From assembly GCF_001678755.1 (NCBI RefSeq), contig NZ_LZDS01000026.1, positions 186,001 through 250,000 on the forward strand: 64,000 nt of DNA, given 5' to 3'. A model generated the notes under the pieces. The model was given only the letters and a program-made list of their open reading frames with translations, had not been told where the DNA came from and made no database searches. How positions within the stretch are numbered: position 1 is the first letter of the stretch; every line of letters starts with the position of its first letter. This stretch comes from Acinetobacter gandensis (lineage in GTDB: Bacteria > Pseudomonadota > Gammaproteobacteria > Pseudomonadales > Moraxellaceae). The position numbers were made by a program, and so were the translations under genes. This document shows positions 46,092-55,596 of this stretch, piece by piece.

Positions 46092-46784
46092 ATGAAATTA
46101 GGACTGGGTTTATTGTGTTTAGCACTGTGCACAAGTAGCACCTTTGCCAAAGACGTTAATAATAAAAGTAGCGCCGCAGAGCAAGTCGGTTATAGCTTTG
46201 GCTATTTAATGGGTCGCAGTAATGCCGAATCTATTAAAGATCTCGATATTGATGCTTTTGTTTCAGGATTAAAAGCAGCATCCAAAGGTCAAGTGTCGTC
46301 GCTCAGCGATGAAGAAATGACACGTGCCTTAACCCAATATAAAAAGCAAGCTGAAGCAAAACAACTCATTGAGCTGAAGCAAAAAGCTGATGCAAATGCA
46401 AAAATTGGCAATGCTTTCCTAAGTGAAAATACGAAAAAGCCCGGCATTCAAATCACAAAATCTGGCTTACAGTATCAAGTGATTCAACAAGGTAAAGGGA
46501 AAACGCCAAAAGCCAATTCAACGGTCAAAGTACATTATGAAGGTCGTCTTTTGGACAATACGGTATTTGATAGTTCTATCGCACGTAACCAACCTGCTAT
46601 GTTCCAAGTGAGCCAAGTGATACAAGGTTGGACTGAAGGCCTACAACTGATGAAAGAAGGAGCAAAATATCGCTTCTTTATTCCTGCGAATTTAGCTTAT
46701 GGACAAATTGGCTCAGGCGATGTCATTGAGCCAAACAGTACACTCATCTTTGATGTTGAACTCATCGAAGTTGTGAATAAATAA
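46092..46784 (+). CDS. fklB: FKBP-type peptidyl-prolyl isomerase, second copy
   Basis: A protein of 230 residues with a cleavable signal peptide (MKLGLGLLCLALCTSSTFAKD), FKBP_N domain (SFGYLMGRSNAESIKDLDID) and an FKBP domain with [28 protein letters not shown] and AYGQIG. It is a periplasmic paralogue of the gene directly upstream, arisen by duplication and diverged. In this family the protein catalyses prolyl isomerisation and can be a chaperone. Confidence 0.93.
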   Translation: MKLGLGLLCLALCTSSTFAKDVNNKSSAAEQVGYSFGYLMGRSNAESIKDLDIDAFVSGLKAASKGQVSSLSDEEMTRALTQYKKQAEAKQLIELKQKADANAKIGNAFLSENTKKPGIQITKSGLQYQVIQQGKGKTPKANSTVKVHYEGRLLDNTVFDSSIARNQPAMFQVSQVIQGWTEGLQLMKEGAKYRFFIPANLAYGQIGSGDVIEPNSTLIFDVELIEVVNK

Positions 46785-46804
46785 AATTCTAAAAATGTTT
46801 AAAC

Positions 46805-46833
46805 TGGGCGTAATGATCAACTGATCACGCCCA
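46805..46833 (+). terminator. Hairpin after the second FKBP gene
   Basis: TGGGCGT and GATC pair with GATCACGCCCA around an AACT loop, with a three-base bulge. A weak T-rich stretch follows later, so the role as terminator is tentative. Confidence 0.45.
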
Positions 46834-46982
46834 ATGCTCAATTATTTAATTTCCACTTTCTTTATTTATTTTCAATCATCAAAATTTCACATTGCCATCA
46901 TAGATTTAGATAAATCATTTTTGCTATTTATGCTTTAATTTCTAAGCATTCAAACGTTCCATTGTCTTACAGGGATTTAAAC

Positions 46983-47723
46983 ATGACCGTCAAAATCAAA
47001 ACACGCGAAATTGAATATACTGCTGCAGATGGCACAAAACTGATTGGCTATTTTGCCACGCCTGAAACATCTGAACCCGTTGCAGGTGTATTGGTTTCAC
47101 CTGAGTGGTGGGGACGTAATGAATATACCGAACAACGTGCTCGTGAATTGGCTGAACATGGCTATGCAGCTTTAGCACTGGACATGTATGGTGACAAAAA
47201 AGTTACTACAGATGCGAAACAAGCTTATGAATGGATGATGCAAACCTTTGATCATGCAGACACAATTGTGACCCGTGCGTCTGCCGCTTTAACCACTTTG
47301 GCACAGCAATCTGAAGTAAATGCAGCTAAACTCGGAGCAATCGGTTTTTGTTTTGGCGGTAAAGTGGTCTTAGACCTCGCACGTTCAGGAGCAGAACTAG
47401 ATGCTGTGGTCACATTTCATGCGACCTTGGCAACAGCAACACCGGCTCAAACTGGCCAAGTCCAAGCCGAGCTTTTGGTGCAACATGGTGAACTCGACTC
47501 TATGGTAACACTGGATGATGTGGCGAGTTTCCGTGAAGAAATGCATGCTGCGGGTGTGAACCATAATGTCATCGTGTATGCCGATGCCAAGCATGGATTT
47601 AGCAACCCTTTGGCTGATGAACGTGCAAAAGCGAATAATGTCGATTTAGGCTATAACGCAGCAGCAGAGCAACAAAGCTTAAATGCGATGTATGAATTAC
47701 TGGATCGAACTTTAAAAGTTTAA
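46983..47723 (+). CDS. Dienelactone hydrolase family protein
   Basis: An alpha/beta hydrolase of about 246 residues. The nucleophile motif is GFCFGGKV, with Cys in place of Ser as in true dienelactone hydrolase; the Asp lies in HGELDSMV and the His in KHGFSNP. The SPEWWGRNEYTEQRARELAEHGY motif is typical of the DLH family. Dienelactone hydrolase acts in chloroaromatic degradation, but most chromosomal copies are of unknown substrate and no other ring-cleavage gene is nearby. ATG 46983 follows CAGGGA; the frame extends to 46962. Confidence 0.9.
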   Translation: MTVKIKTREIEYTAADGTKLIGYFATPETSEPVAGVLVSPEWWGRNEYTEQRARELAEHGYAALALDMYGDKKVTTDAKQAYEWMMQTFDHADTIVTRASAALTTLAQQSEVNAAKLGAIGFCFGGKVVLDLARSGAELDAVVTFHATLATATPAQTGQVQAELLVQHGELDSMVTLDDVASFREEMHAAGVNHNVIVYADAKHGFSNPLADERAKANNVDLGYNAAAEQQSLNAMYELLDRTLKV

Positions 47724-47795
47724 TCAGTATCTGGTTAATAAATAAAAAGTGATGAAATAAAGTTTCAAATTCAAAAAATAAACGAGGAGATAAAG

Positions 47796-48155
47796 ATGAC
47801 AGAACTCAATTGCCCATATTGCAACTTCGACGAATATGACGTTCTTGCAAAAAATGATTTTGGTGTTGTGCTTCCTGAGCCTCATAGCTTGTCGAAGGGT
47901 CATAGTGTCATCGTTCCCCTTCGACATGTCAGTTCTTTTTTTGATGTGACCGACAAAGAACGTAAAAGTCTGATGTCGCTGCTTGAACAGGCACGTAATG
48001 AGCTGAATTTAAAATATCAACCTACAGGCTTTCATATCGGTTTCAATGATGGTCATGTTTTTGGTGAGGAAACAGCCCATGTGCATATTCACATCATTCC
48101 ACGCTATGACAATCAAAAACTAGCACTTGACTCACGTTGGGGTTTTGAAAATTAA
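47796..48155 (+). CDS. HIT family nucleotide-binding protein
   Basis: A protein of 119 residues with the histidine-triad HVHIHIIPRY near the C-terminus and the supporting GFHIGFNDG segment. N-terminal CPYCNFDEYDVLAKNDFGVVLPEPHSLSKGHSVIVPLRHV fits the HIT fold and carries a CxxC pair seen in some members. HIT proteins hydrolyse nucleoside phosphoramidates or dinucleoside polyphosphates. Start ATG 47796 follows GAGGAGA. A hairpin terminator follows the stop. Confidence 0.9.
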   Translation: MTELNCPYCNFDEYDVLAKNDFGVVLPEPHSLSKGHSVIVPLRHVSSFFDVTDKERKSLMSLLEQARNELNLKYQPTGFHIGFNDGHVFGEETAHVHIHIIPRYDNQKLALDSRWGFEN

Positions 48156-48169
48156 ACCATAACCCACTT

Positions 48170-48195
48170 TTAAAAGGAGCTTCGGCTCCTTTTAA
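48170..48195 (+). terminator. Intrinsic hairpin after the HIT gene
   Basis: TTAAAAGGAGC, loop TTCG, GCTCCTTTTAA: a perfect 11-bp stem with a stable UUCG loop, ending in U-rich sequence inside the stem. Confidence 0.75.
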
Positions 48196-48291
48196 ATGCT
48201 CTAAATCTTGTAGTCTAAGCAAGCTATGTACGCTAAAGCACCAACTCAAAGCATGTATACTATGCTCAGATTTTAGTTTCGATGTTGTTTC

Positions 48292-49338
48292 ATGTTTAAA
48301 TTTTCAGATGCCCTGCTTGAATGGTTTGATATCCATGGTCGCCATGATTTACCGTGGCAAGTTGCAGATGATCCGTACAAAGTGTGGGTATCGGAAATTA
48401 TGTTGCAGCAAACCCAAGTCAAAACGGTTTTACAATATTTTAACCGTTTCATCACACGCTTTCCAACTGTAAACGACCTTGGTATGGCTTCTTGGGATGA
48501 TGTCGCACCCTATTGGGCTGGACTTGGCTATTATGCACGTGCACGTAATTTACATAAAGCAGCAGGAATTGTTGCACGGCAGGGACATTTTCCAAAATCT
48601 TTAGCTGAATGGATAGAACTTCCTGGTATCGGGCCATCTACTGGTGGTGCCTTAATGTCACTGGGTTTACGCCAATATGGCGTGATTATGGATGGTAATG
48701 TGAAACGTGTACTGTCACGATTTTTTGCCATTGAAGATGACTTATCTAAACCGATGTATGAACGTGAAATGTGGAAATTAGCAGATGAGCTTTGCCCTGT
48801 TGAACGCAATCATGACTATACTCAAGCCATCATGGACTTGGGAGCTACCATCTGTACCCCCAAAAAACCACTATGCCTATATTGCCCAATGCAACAGCAT
48901 TGCAAAGCACATCAACAAGGTATTGAAGCAGACCTTCCTTTTAAAAAACCGAAAAAAGCTGTTCCTATTCGTTCAGCAAAAGTCTTATTAATCCAATCTC
49001 AAGATGAATGGTTTTGGCTACAACGTCCAGACAGTGGCTTATGGGGCGGTTTATGGTGTTTACCTATTTTTGATGAGCTTGCAGCCTTACAACAGCAAGC
49101 GCAAACTTTAGGCTTAACCGCGTTGCCACAACGGGTCGAGATTTCACATAGCTTTACCCATTTTACTTGGCAACTTGAAGCATTATGTTTCAAAGCAAGC
49201 GATGATCAAAAAGAACATATTTCAATTGAGCTACAAGGTCAGTGGTTAAGTCCAACTGCTGCAACACAGTTAGGAATACCCACTGCAATGAAAAAACTCA
49301 TTTCTGCGCTAGAAAGCTCGGCCGTATCTGTGCCATAG
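48292..49338 (+). CDS. mutY: A/G-specific adenine DNA glycosylase
   Basis: Removes adenine mispaired with 8-oxoguanine. At 348 residues it is of normal length. The HhH-GPD fold has WVSEIMLQQTQVKTVLQYF, the helix-hairpin-helix LPGIGPSTGGA with catalytic Asp in YGVIMDGNVKRVL, and the 4Fe-4S cluster cysteines C-x6-C-x2-C-x5-C (CTPKKPLCLYCPMQQHC). A C-terminal NUDIX-like domain recognising 8-oxoG contains WLQRPDSGLWGGLWCLP and SHSFTHFTWQ. Confidence 0.98.
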   Translation: MFKFSDALLEWFDIHGRHDLPWQVADDPYKVWVSEIMLQQTQVKTVLQYFNRFITRFPTVNDLGMASWDDVAPYWAGLGYYARARNLHKAAGIVARQGHFPKSLAEWIELPGIGPSTGGALMSLGLRQYGVIMDGNVKRVLSRFFAIEDDLSKPMYEREMWKLADELCPVERNHDYTQAIMDLGATICTPKKPLCLYCPMQQHCKAHQQGIEADLPFKKPKKAVPIRSAKVLLIQSQDEWFWLQRPDSGLWGGLWCLPIFDELAALQQQAQTLGLTALPQRVEISHSFTHFTWQLEALCFKASDDQKEHISIELQGQWLSPTAATQLGIPTAMKKLISALESSAVSVP

Positions 49339-49372
49339 TCAGACTCGATTTAAATAACGAATAGGGATATTT

Positions 49373-49933
49373 GTGATTCAAAAAGTGTCTGTTAGCCGCC
49401 TTGTCATTGGCACTGTAACCAGTTTGTTTTTAGCCCTACTTTCTGCCTGTACCTCAGCACCTAAAAAAGCACCCTCTTCAAGCCTTCCTGCTGCGGAAGT
49501 GAAAAAGTTGCAACAAATGCGCTTGGCTAATCAGCTTCCTGTACCCGTTCATCAAGTTAAACGTAGTCAACTTAAAGACACTTGGGGTGCAGCACGCAGT
49601 CAAGGTCGCAGCCATGAAGGCATTGATATTATAGTTCCACGTGGAACAAAAGTATTGAGTACTACAGAAGGTTTAGTTGCCGACTTACGTAATAACAATT
49701 TGGGTGGTAAAGTGATATGGATTATGGGGCCTGCTGGTTCATGGCACTATTATGCGCACCTTGATGGCCACAAACGTGGTTTACAGGTCGGCGACTATGT
49801 CAAAAAAGGCGATGTGATTGGTTATGTGGGTAACACTGGAAACGCACGCCATACCGCACCGCATTTACACTATGGCATTTACTTAAATGGTAAGGGTCGA
49901 AATGCGGTAAACCCTTATCCATATTTACGTTAA
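49373..49933 (+). CDS. M23-family peptidase-like lipoprotein
   Basis: A protein of 186 residues. GTG 49373 opens a lipoprotein signal with lipobox LSAC (Cys26). The LytM/M23 domain has the zinc ligands in SHEGIDIIVPRGT (H-x3-D) and HTAPHLHYGIY (H-x-H), so it should be an active murein endopeptidase in the periplasm or outer membrane, cleaving peptidoglycan cross-links. It lies between mutY and the small gene at 49951. Confidence 0.92.
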   Translation: MIQKVSVSRLVIGTVTSLFLALLSACTSAPKKAPSSSLPAAEVKKLQQMRLANQLPVPVHQVKRSQLKDTWGAARSQGRSHEGIDIIVPRGTKVLSTTEGLVADLRNNNLGGKVIWIMGPAGSWHYYAHLDGHKRGLQVGDYVKKGDVIGYVGNTGNARHTAPHLHYGIYLNGKGRNAVNPYPYLR

Positions 49934-49950
49934 TTTTTTAGGAATCTTAC

Positions 49951-50196
49951 ATGTCAGAAGCGTTGATCAATCGTCTGGTGGAATTTGCAGAATCAGGCAA
50001 TCAACAAAAAATTAGTCTTAATGGTCAGTCACATCAGGGCTGGATCATGGAGATTACTGAAGAAGCCCTGCTGATTAGCACAGGTTACGCAGACAAATCT
50101 GGCAAAGATGTATGGATTCAATTTGCCGATTTAGGACAAGCCACCCTGTCCTATTGGGATAATAAAAGTGATCAATGGACTGAGTTTAAAATTTAA
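49951..50196 (+). CDS. Small conserved-looking protein of unknown function
   Basis: A soluble protein of 81 residues, ATG with an AGGA upstream. The sequence has an N-terminal helix (ALINRLVEFAESG) and then several short beta strands rich in aromatic residues (HQGWIMEITEEALLISTG, DVWIQFADLGQATLSYWD). That pattern suggests a small beta-barrel such as SH3- or Sm-like, but no family name comes to mind. No signal peptide or membrane helix. It is between an M23 lipoprotein and tag, both on the same strand with short gaps. Confidence 0.75.
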   Translation: MSEALINRLVEFAESGNQQKISLNGQSHQGWIMEITEEALLISTGYADKSGKDVWIQFADLGQATLSYWDNKSDQWTEFKI

Positions 50197-50223
50197 GTTT
50201 CAGTTGTCACAGGAGCACTGGAC

Positions 50224-50778
50224 ATGACAAAACAACGCTGTGGTTGGTGCTCTGAAGACCCTTTATACATTCATTACCATGATCATGAATGGGGAATAGC
50301 CAATCATGATGAAACACACTTATTTGAAATGTTGTGTCTTGAAGGACAACAAGCTGGCCTATCTTGGATTACCGTACTCAAAAAACGTGACTGCTACCGT
50401 CAACATTTTTTTCAGCATGCTATAGCCGATATTGCTGCATTGACTGAAGTACAATTACAAGAAAAATTAAAAGATGCTGGACTCATTCGACATATCGGAA
50501 AATTAGCTGCTATACGTGATAATGCCAAAGCTTGGCAAAGTATTAAAGAGCAAGGGATTGATCCGGTACAGTGGTTATGGTCATTTGTTAATAATACAGT
50601 TCAACATAATGATGTCGCAGATTATCGTGCTGCTCCCGCACAAACTGTGCAGAGTCAAAGCCTATCTAAAGCCTTAAAAAAACACGGCTTCAAATTTGTA
50701 GGCCCCACCACTTGCTATGCATTCATGCAAGCAATTGGTATGGTAAACGACCATGAAAATCATTGTGAATTTAAATAG
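50224..50778 (+). CDS. tag: DNA-3-methyladenine glycosylase I
   Basis: Removes 3-methyladenine from alkylated DNA. The 184 residues have the Tag zinc-snap residues Cys and His at the N-terminus (RCGWCSEDPLYIHYHDHEWG), EMLCLEGQQAGLSWITVLKKR with the catalytic Glu, and FVGPTTCYAFMQAIGMVNDHENHC with the remaining His/Cys zinc ligands. Follows the small gene by 27 bp. Confidence 0.96.
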   Translation: MTKQRCGWCSEDPLYIHYHDHEWGIANHDETHLFEMLCLEGQQAGLSWITVLKKRDCYRQHFFQHAIADIAALTEVQLQEKLKDAGLIRHIGKLAAIRDNAKAWQSIKEQGIDPVQWLWSFVNNTVQHNDVADYRAAPAQTVQSQSLSKALKKHGFKFVGPTTCYAFMQAIGMVNDHENHCEFK

Positions 50779-50827
50779 TTAAACAAATAAATTTAGAGTA
50801 TTCATAGATTAATAAGGACTAAAGACA

Positions 50828-51853
50828 ATGAGTGACAATTTAATTCGTGCTTTTGCGGCAATGAATGCCGGTGAAGCATTGGTTCCCTATCAATTTGATG
50901 CAGGCGAACTACAAGCCCATCAAGTTGAAGTCAAAGTTGAGTACTGTGGTTTATGTCATTCAGATGTTTCAATTATCCAAAATGACTGGAAATCCTCAGT
51001 CTATCCTGCAATCCCAGGCCATGAAATTATCGGAACGATCACACAACTTGGTAGTGAAGCCAAAGGCCTAAAACTAGGTCAACGTGTTGGGATTGGTTGG
51101 ACTGCTGAAAGCTGTCAACACTGTGATCCCTGCATCTCAGGGCAGCAAGTACAGTGCACGGGTGGAAAAACGGCGACCATCGTGGGACACGCAGGTGGTT
51201 TTGCAGATAAAGTCCGTGCAGGTTGGCAATGGGTGATTCCCCTCCCTGATGATTTAGATCCTGTGAGTGCAGGCCCACTTCTATGCGGTGGCATTACCGT
51301 ATTTGATCCAATTTTGCAGCACCAGATTCAAGCCATTCATCACGTTGCAGTGATTGGGATTGGCGGCTTAGGTCATATGGCAATTAAGTTATTGAAAGCA
51401 TGGGGCTGTGAAATTACCGCATTTACCTCAAGTCTTGATAAAACTGACGAACTCAAAACCATGGGTGCAGACCATGTGCTCAGTAGTCGTGACACGGCTG
51501 CACTTAAGGCACATCGTGGCACGTTTGATTTAATTTTAAGTACAGTAAATGTCACTTTAGACTGGCAAGCCTATCTATCTACACTCGCACCAAATGGCAG
51601 TGTACATATGCTCGGACTTGCACTAGAGCCAATGCAGATTCCTGCGGGTATGTTGATTAGCGGTGCTAAATCAGTCACCGGTTCTTCAACTGGATCGCCT
51701 GCCGCACTGCGTCAACTTCTGAAATTTGCCGCACGTCAAAATATTGCGCCACAGATTGAACTGTTCCCAATGTCACAAGTGAATGAAGCCATTGAACGCT
51801 TACATTCAGGCCAAGTGCGTTATCGTGTTGTGCTTAAAGCTGATTTTGATTAA
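50828..51853 (+). CDS. Zinc-dependent alcohol dehydrogenase (NAD(P), YahK/AdhC type)
   Basis: Medium-chain alcohol dehydrogenase of 341 residues. Catalytic zinc ligands lie in GLCHSDVSIIQNDW and GHEIIG; the structural zinc is bound by C-x2-C-x2-C-x7-C (CQHCDPCISGQQVQC). The Rossmann motif is VIGIGGLGHMAIKLL, followed by a segment typical of cinnamyl-alcohol-dehydrogenase-like aldehyde reductases (SSLDKTDELKTMGADHVL). The substrate is probably an aliphatic or aromatic aldehyde. The adjacent MocR regulator gene is convergent (gap 11 bp). Confidence 0.93.
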   Translation: MSDNLIRAFAAMNAGEALVPYQFDAGELQAHQVEVKVEYCGLCHSDVSIIQNDWKSSVYPAIPGHEIIGTITQLGSEAKGLKLGQRVGIGWTAESCQHCDPCISGQQVQCTGGKTATIVGHAGGFADKVRAGWQWVIPLPDDLDPVSAGPLLCGGITVFDPILQHQIQAIHHVAVIGIGGLGHMAIKLLKAWGCEITAFTSSLDKTDELKTMGADHVLSSRDTAALKAHRGTFDLILSTVNVTLDWQAYLSTLAPNGSVHMLGLALEPMQIPAGMLISGAKSVTGSSTGSPAALRQLLKFAARQNIAPQIELFPMSQVNEAIERLHSGQVRYRVVLKADFD

Positions 51854-51864
51854 CGCTATTCAAA

Positions 51865-53298
51865 TCAAATTTTTAAAGTCTTTTTAACCCAATTGGCCAA
51901 TAACTGGATCGCCTGTTGTATCTGTTCAGACAGTTCATGTCCTGCATTCAGGCGAATACAGTTACGGTAACGATCTGCACCACCAAACAACAGTCCCGGC
52001 ACAATGTTAATACCGTGCTGCTGGGCAAAACAATACAGATCCCAACTGTCAATCTGCGCGGGTAATTGCAACCAGAGAGCATAACTTCCCTGTGGCTGAT
52101 TCAAACGGATCTCCACACCTTCAAATGCATGGGCAATAAAATCACGATATTGCTGCACTTGCTCATGCAGTTTAGGTTTTAACGCCGTTAAATGCTGACG
52201 ATAAGCGCGACTGTAAATTAAATCGGCCAAACCCAATTGCAGCGGTGTATTCACCAAAACATTTTGAATAAGTAGCCGCGCATGTAAATGTTTAAGCCGC
52301 GTCGGTAGGCAAAACCAGCCCACCCGATAAGAAGGTGACAACGATTTCGAGACCGAACCACAATACACCACATATCCGTGTTGATCCCAATATTGAATGG
52401 GTAAAGGTCGCTGCTGCGCATGACTGCACTCGGCATAAATATCATCCTCAATCACTGGACATTGATACTGCGCCGCCAATTGTGCAATTTTTTCTTTCTC
52501 TTGATTACTTAAACAAAAACCCAAAGGATTTTGAAAATTTGCTGTCAATAAGCATGCTTTTGCATGGGGTTGTTGCATGGCTTGGGCTAAACGTTCTAAA
52601 TCAAAGCCATTACTATCTGCAGGTATTTCAATGATTTTACGTTTTAATAAAGCGAGCAATTGCAACTGACCATTATAATTCGGTGTCGGCACAATAATGC
52701 TGTCACCAGGTTCAGTTATAGTTTGAATAATCGTCGAAAGTGCGGGCATGCAGCCATTACTGATATAGATTTGTTCAGCTGCAATATGAAAACCGTCTTC
52801 AGCCCAATGCGCTGATAATGCTTCACGCAGTATTGGATGTCCTTGTCGATCACTATAAAGAAAATCTTCGGGCTTACAATGTTTGAGCGCACGCTGCACA
52901 GAACGACGCAAGGCTTCAGTAGGAATCAAATTCGGTGAGAGTTGAATGGAACCAAGATGAATCAATTGATTATTGATAGCATCTTCTTGAATCTGAATTT
53001 GTAATTCTAAATGCGACACATCACGCGATGCAGGTTGAAAATCTGGATGCTCTGGTAATGCTAAGTGATCATACGGGTTAGCGAGCTGCTGCCATTTTAC
53101 AAAATAGCCTGCCTTATTTTGCGCATAAATCAGACCTTGTGCCTCGAGCAACTCATAACAATTTTTTGCGGTATTCAAACTAATACCTTGCTTTTGAGCA
53201 AATTGACGAAGCGAATTGAGGCGCTGCCCTGCGATAAGTTCACCGCTATATATTTTATGCGCCATGCTTGCCGCTAAGCTTTGATATTGAAATGCCAT
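51865..53298 (-). CDS. MocR-type regulator: GntR winged helix fused to class I aminotransferase
   Basis: From ATG 53298 about 477 residues. The N-terminal winged helix (MAHKIYSGELIAGQRLNSLRQFAQKQGISLNTAKNCYELLEAQGLI) is a GntR domain. A long linker precedes an aminotransferase domain with LTANFQNPLG, the acidic PLP site VIEDDIYAECSH and the Schiff-base Lys in YCGSVSKSLSPSYRVGW. MocR regulators sense PLP-derived or amino compounds. Two identical direct repeats lie at and just upstream of the start. The frame extends to 53337; that extension would overlap the repeats. Confidence 0.93.
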   Translation of the reverse strand: MAFQYQSLAASMAHKIYSGELIAGQRLNSLRQFAQKQGISLNTAKNCYELLEAQGLIYAQNKAGYFVKWQQLANPYDHLALPEHPDFQPASRDVSHLELQIQIQEDAINNQLIHLGSIQLSPNLIPTEALRRSVQRALKHCKPEDFLYSDRQGHPILREALSAHWAEDGFHIAAEQIYISNGCMPALSTIIQTITEPGDSIIVPTPNYNGQLQLLALLKRKIIEIPADSNGFDLERLAQAMQQPHAKACLLTANFQNPLGFCLSNQEKEKIAQLAAQYQCPVIEDDIYAECSHAQQRPLPIQYWDQHGYVVYCGSVSKSLSPSYRVGWFCLPTRLKHLHARLLIQNVLVNTPLQLGLADLIYSRAYRQHLTALKPKLHEQVQQYRDFIAHAFEGVEIRLNQPQGSYALWLQLPAQIDSWDLYCFAQQHGINIVPGLLFGGADRYRNCIRLNAGHELSEQIQQAIQLLANWVKKTLKI

Positions 53299-53335
53299 CT
53301 GTACCCTATTTTTAATATTTTCTGTATCTGTACCC
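53297..53335. promoter_or_regulatory. Direct-repeat operator candidate of the MocR gene
   Basis: ATCTGTACCC occurs at 53297-53306 and 53326-53335, start-to-start 29 bp, nearly three helical turns. MocR proteins such as PdxR are known to bind spaced direct repeats. The proximal copy overlaps the chosen start codon of the MocR gene, and the next gene (53400) diverges, so autoregulation is likely. Confidence 0.55.
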
Positions 53336-53399
53336 ATAAAAATAACAGATTTAAGCTGTGCTTATTCAGTTAAAAATCAAAAAATACAGAGGAGGATGT

Positions 53400-53852
53400 A
53401 TGGCTTTCAAACTTACAAAATTTACTTTGGGCAGCGTTGTCATCACTACATTTTTATTGAGTGCCTGTCAGCAAGATGCGCAAACTGTGGCAGAACAGCA
53501 GCAAAATTTCGTTTGTAATGCATTGATTGAAGGCTTTCTCAATGCCCAAAAGCTGAATGAATATAAATTAAGACAGATCCTACCCTTAGCAGCTGGTAAT
53601 CTACAGCAAAAAATCTATGTCTATTCAGCTCAACACAGTAACAACTTAAATTTGACGCCCCAACAAGCGAAGTTACGCTTTGCCTGTCAACAGACCCCGT
53701 CACGCCAAATTCAAATTAAGTTGCATGATCCACAAAAAGCTGACAACCAGCTAGAAACCCTGCTGAGTATTGAACTACCAGAACCTCAACAGCTTAAACA
53801 GCTGACTGCTTTTTCATTGGCTGAAACATCACGACCGAATTTGCAAAGATAG
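53400..53852 (+). CDS. Lipoprotein of unknown function
   Basis: ATG 53400 follows a strong GGAGG and gives 150 residues; the longer frame from 53358 lacks a signal. A lipoprotein signal with lipobox LSAC (Cys23) is clear. The mature part is polar and glutamine-rich with two further Cys (NFVCNAL, RFACQQ) that could form a disulfide, and helix-forming stretches such as TPQQAKLRF. No family recognised. Divergent from the MocR gene, so possibly controlled by it. Confidence 0.8.
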   Translation: MAFKLTKFTLGSVVITTFLLSACQQDAQTVAEQQQNFVCNALIEGFLNAQKLNEYKLRQILPLAAGNLQQKIYVYSAQHSNNLNLTPQQAKLRFACQQTPSRQIQIKLHDPQKADNQLETLLSIELPEPQQLKQLTAFSLAETSRPNLQR

Positions 53853-53855
53853 CTT

Positions 53856-54497
53856 TTATTTTAAAACGTCATGAAGTGCTATTGGTTTATAAGTTGCCAG
53901 TTGCACTTTCATTTTTTGCAGCATTTGATAGGGCTGTTGCTGTACGAACATATTCACAAAGCTGAGTGGAATCGACCCTTCAGGATTCGCATATCCTGAA
54001 GTCGATACTTTCACTTTTTGATTACTTAAACGTTGGAAGGTCCAATCACCTTCATATTCAGTTAAACGTACATAATTCGGATGAAGTGGATAGCCTTTTT
54101 TAAGGCCTTTGTTTTGAATACTGATATTGCCCTGTGCATCTTTGCGTATTTTACCCTGCACAACTAAGTCACGGTCTTTTAACGGAAAAGGAAAATCCAA
54201 AACCATGTACAGCGTAAATTCACCTTTTTTGTCATCTCGGGACAGTACTTTTACGCTACCCATATAAGGTACCCATTTCACTGCATTTTCCACATCTAAA
54301 ACCAAACTGACCGCATTTTCCATCGGCACATCAAAACTGGTTTCAGCTTTGTATTGAATGACTGGGTTTTGTTCATTTTGATAAGTCCAAACTTTAATAT
54401 TGTTTTTATGAATACTCAGTTTAGCATTATCCATTGGTTTCGCTTGTACTGCCGCAGTCACTGCGACAGTACAAAGCATACATATGACTTTTTTCAT
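53856..54497 (-). CDS. Periplasmic START-domain (polyketide cyclase-like) protein
   Basis: A protein of 213 residues with a signal peptide (MKKVICMLCTVAVTAAVQAKP). The mature part follows the START/Bet v1 pattern: ETSFDVPMENAVSLVLDVENAVKWVPYMGSVKVL, DFPFPLKDRDLVVQGK, then TEYEGDWTFQRLS and a C-terminal helix (PYQMLQKMKVQLATYK). START domains bind lipids or hydrophobic ligands. It lies 58 bp downstream of dapB on the same strand. The ligand is unknown. Confidence 0.85.
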   Translation of the reverse strand: MKKVICMLCTVAVTAAVQAKPMDNAKLSIHKNNIKVWTYQNEQNPVIQYKAETSFDVPMENAVSLVLDVENAVKWVPYMGSVKVLSRDDKKGEFTLYMVLDFPFPLKDRDLVVQGKIRKDAQGNISIQNKGLKKGYPLHPNYVRLTEYEGDWTFQRLSNQKVKVSTSGYANPEGSIPLSFVNMFVQQQPYQMLQKMKVQLATYKPIALHDVLK

Positions 54498-54555
54498 TCC
54501 ATTGATCGTCTTATTTTAATTTTATTTTGTTGTTATAACGGAATTTAACGGAGGT

Positions 54556-55386
<831 letters not shown>

Positions 55387-55596
55387 CTAATGTTGATTCA
55401 AAATTGGTCTTACTATAGCAAAACTCCATACACAGGCTAAGTTAGAATTCATAAAAAGTTCAAATTTCCTGATGCTTTTACAGTCAATACTATACGCACT
55501 GTATGTCCATCGCTTTTCAGTCTGTTTGACGCTTACATCACCAAGCTCGCTCAATTTCACGGTATGATAGGCGCGTTCTTTTTATCCTGAATTTTC

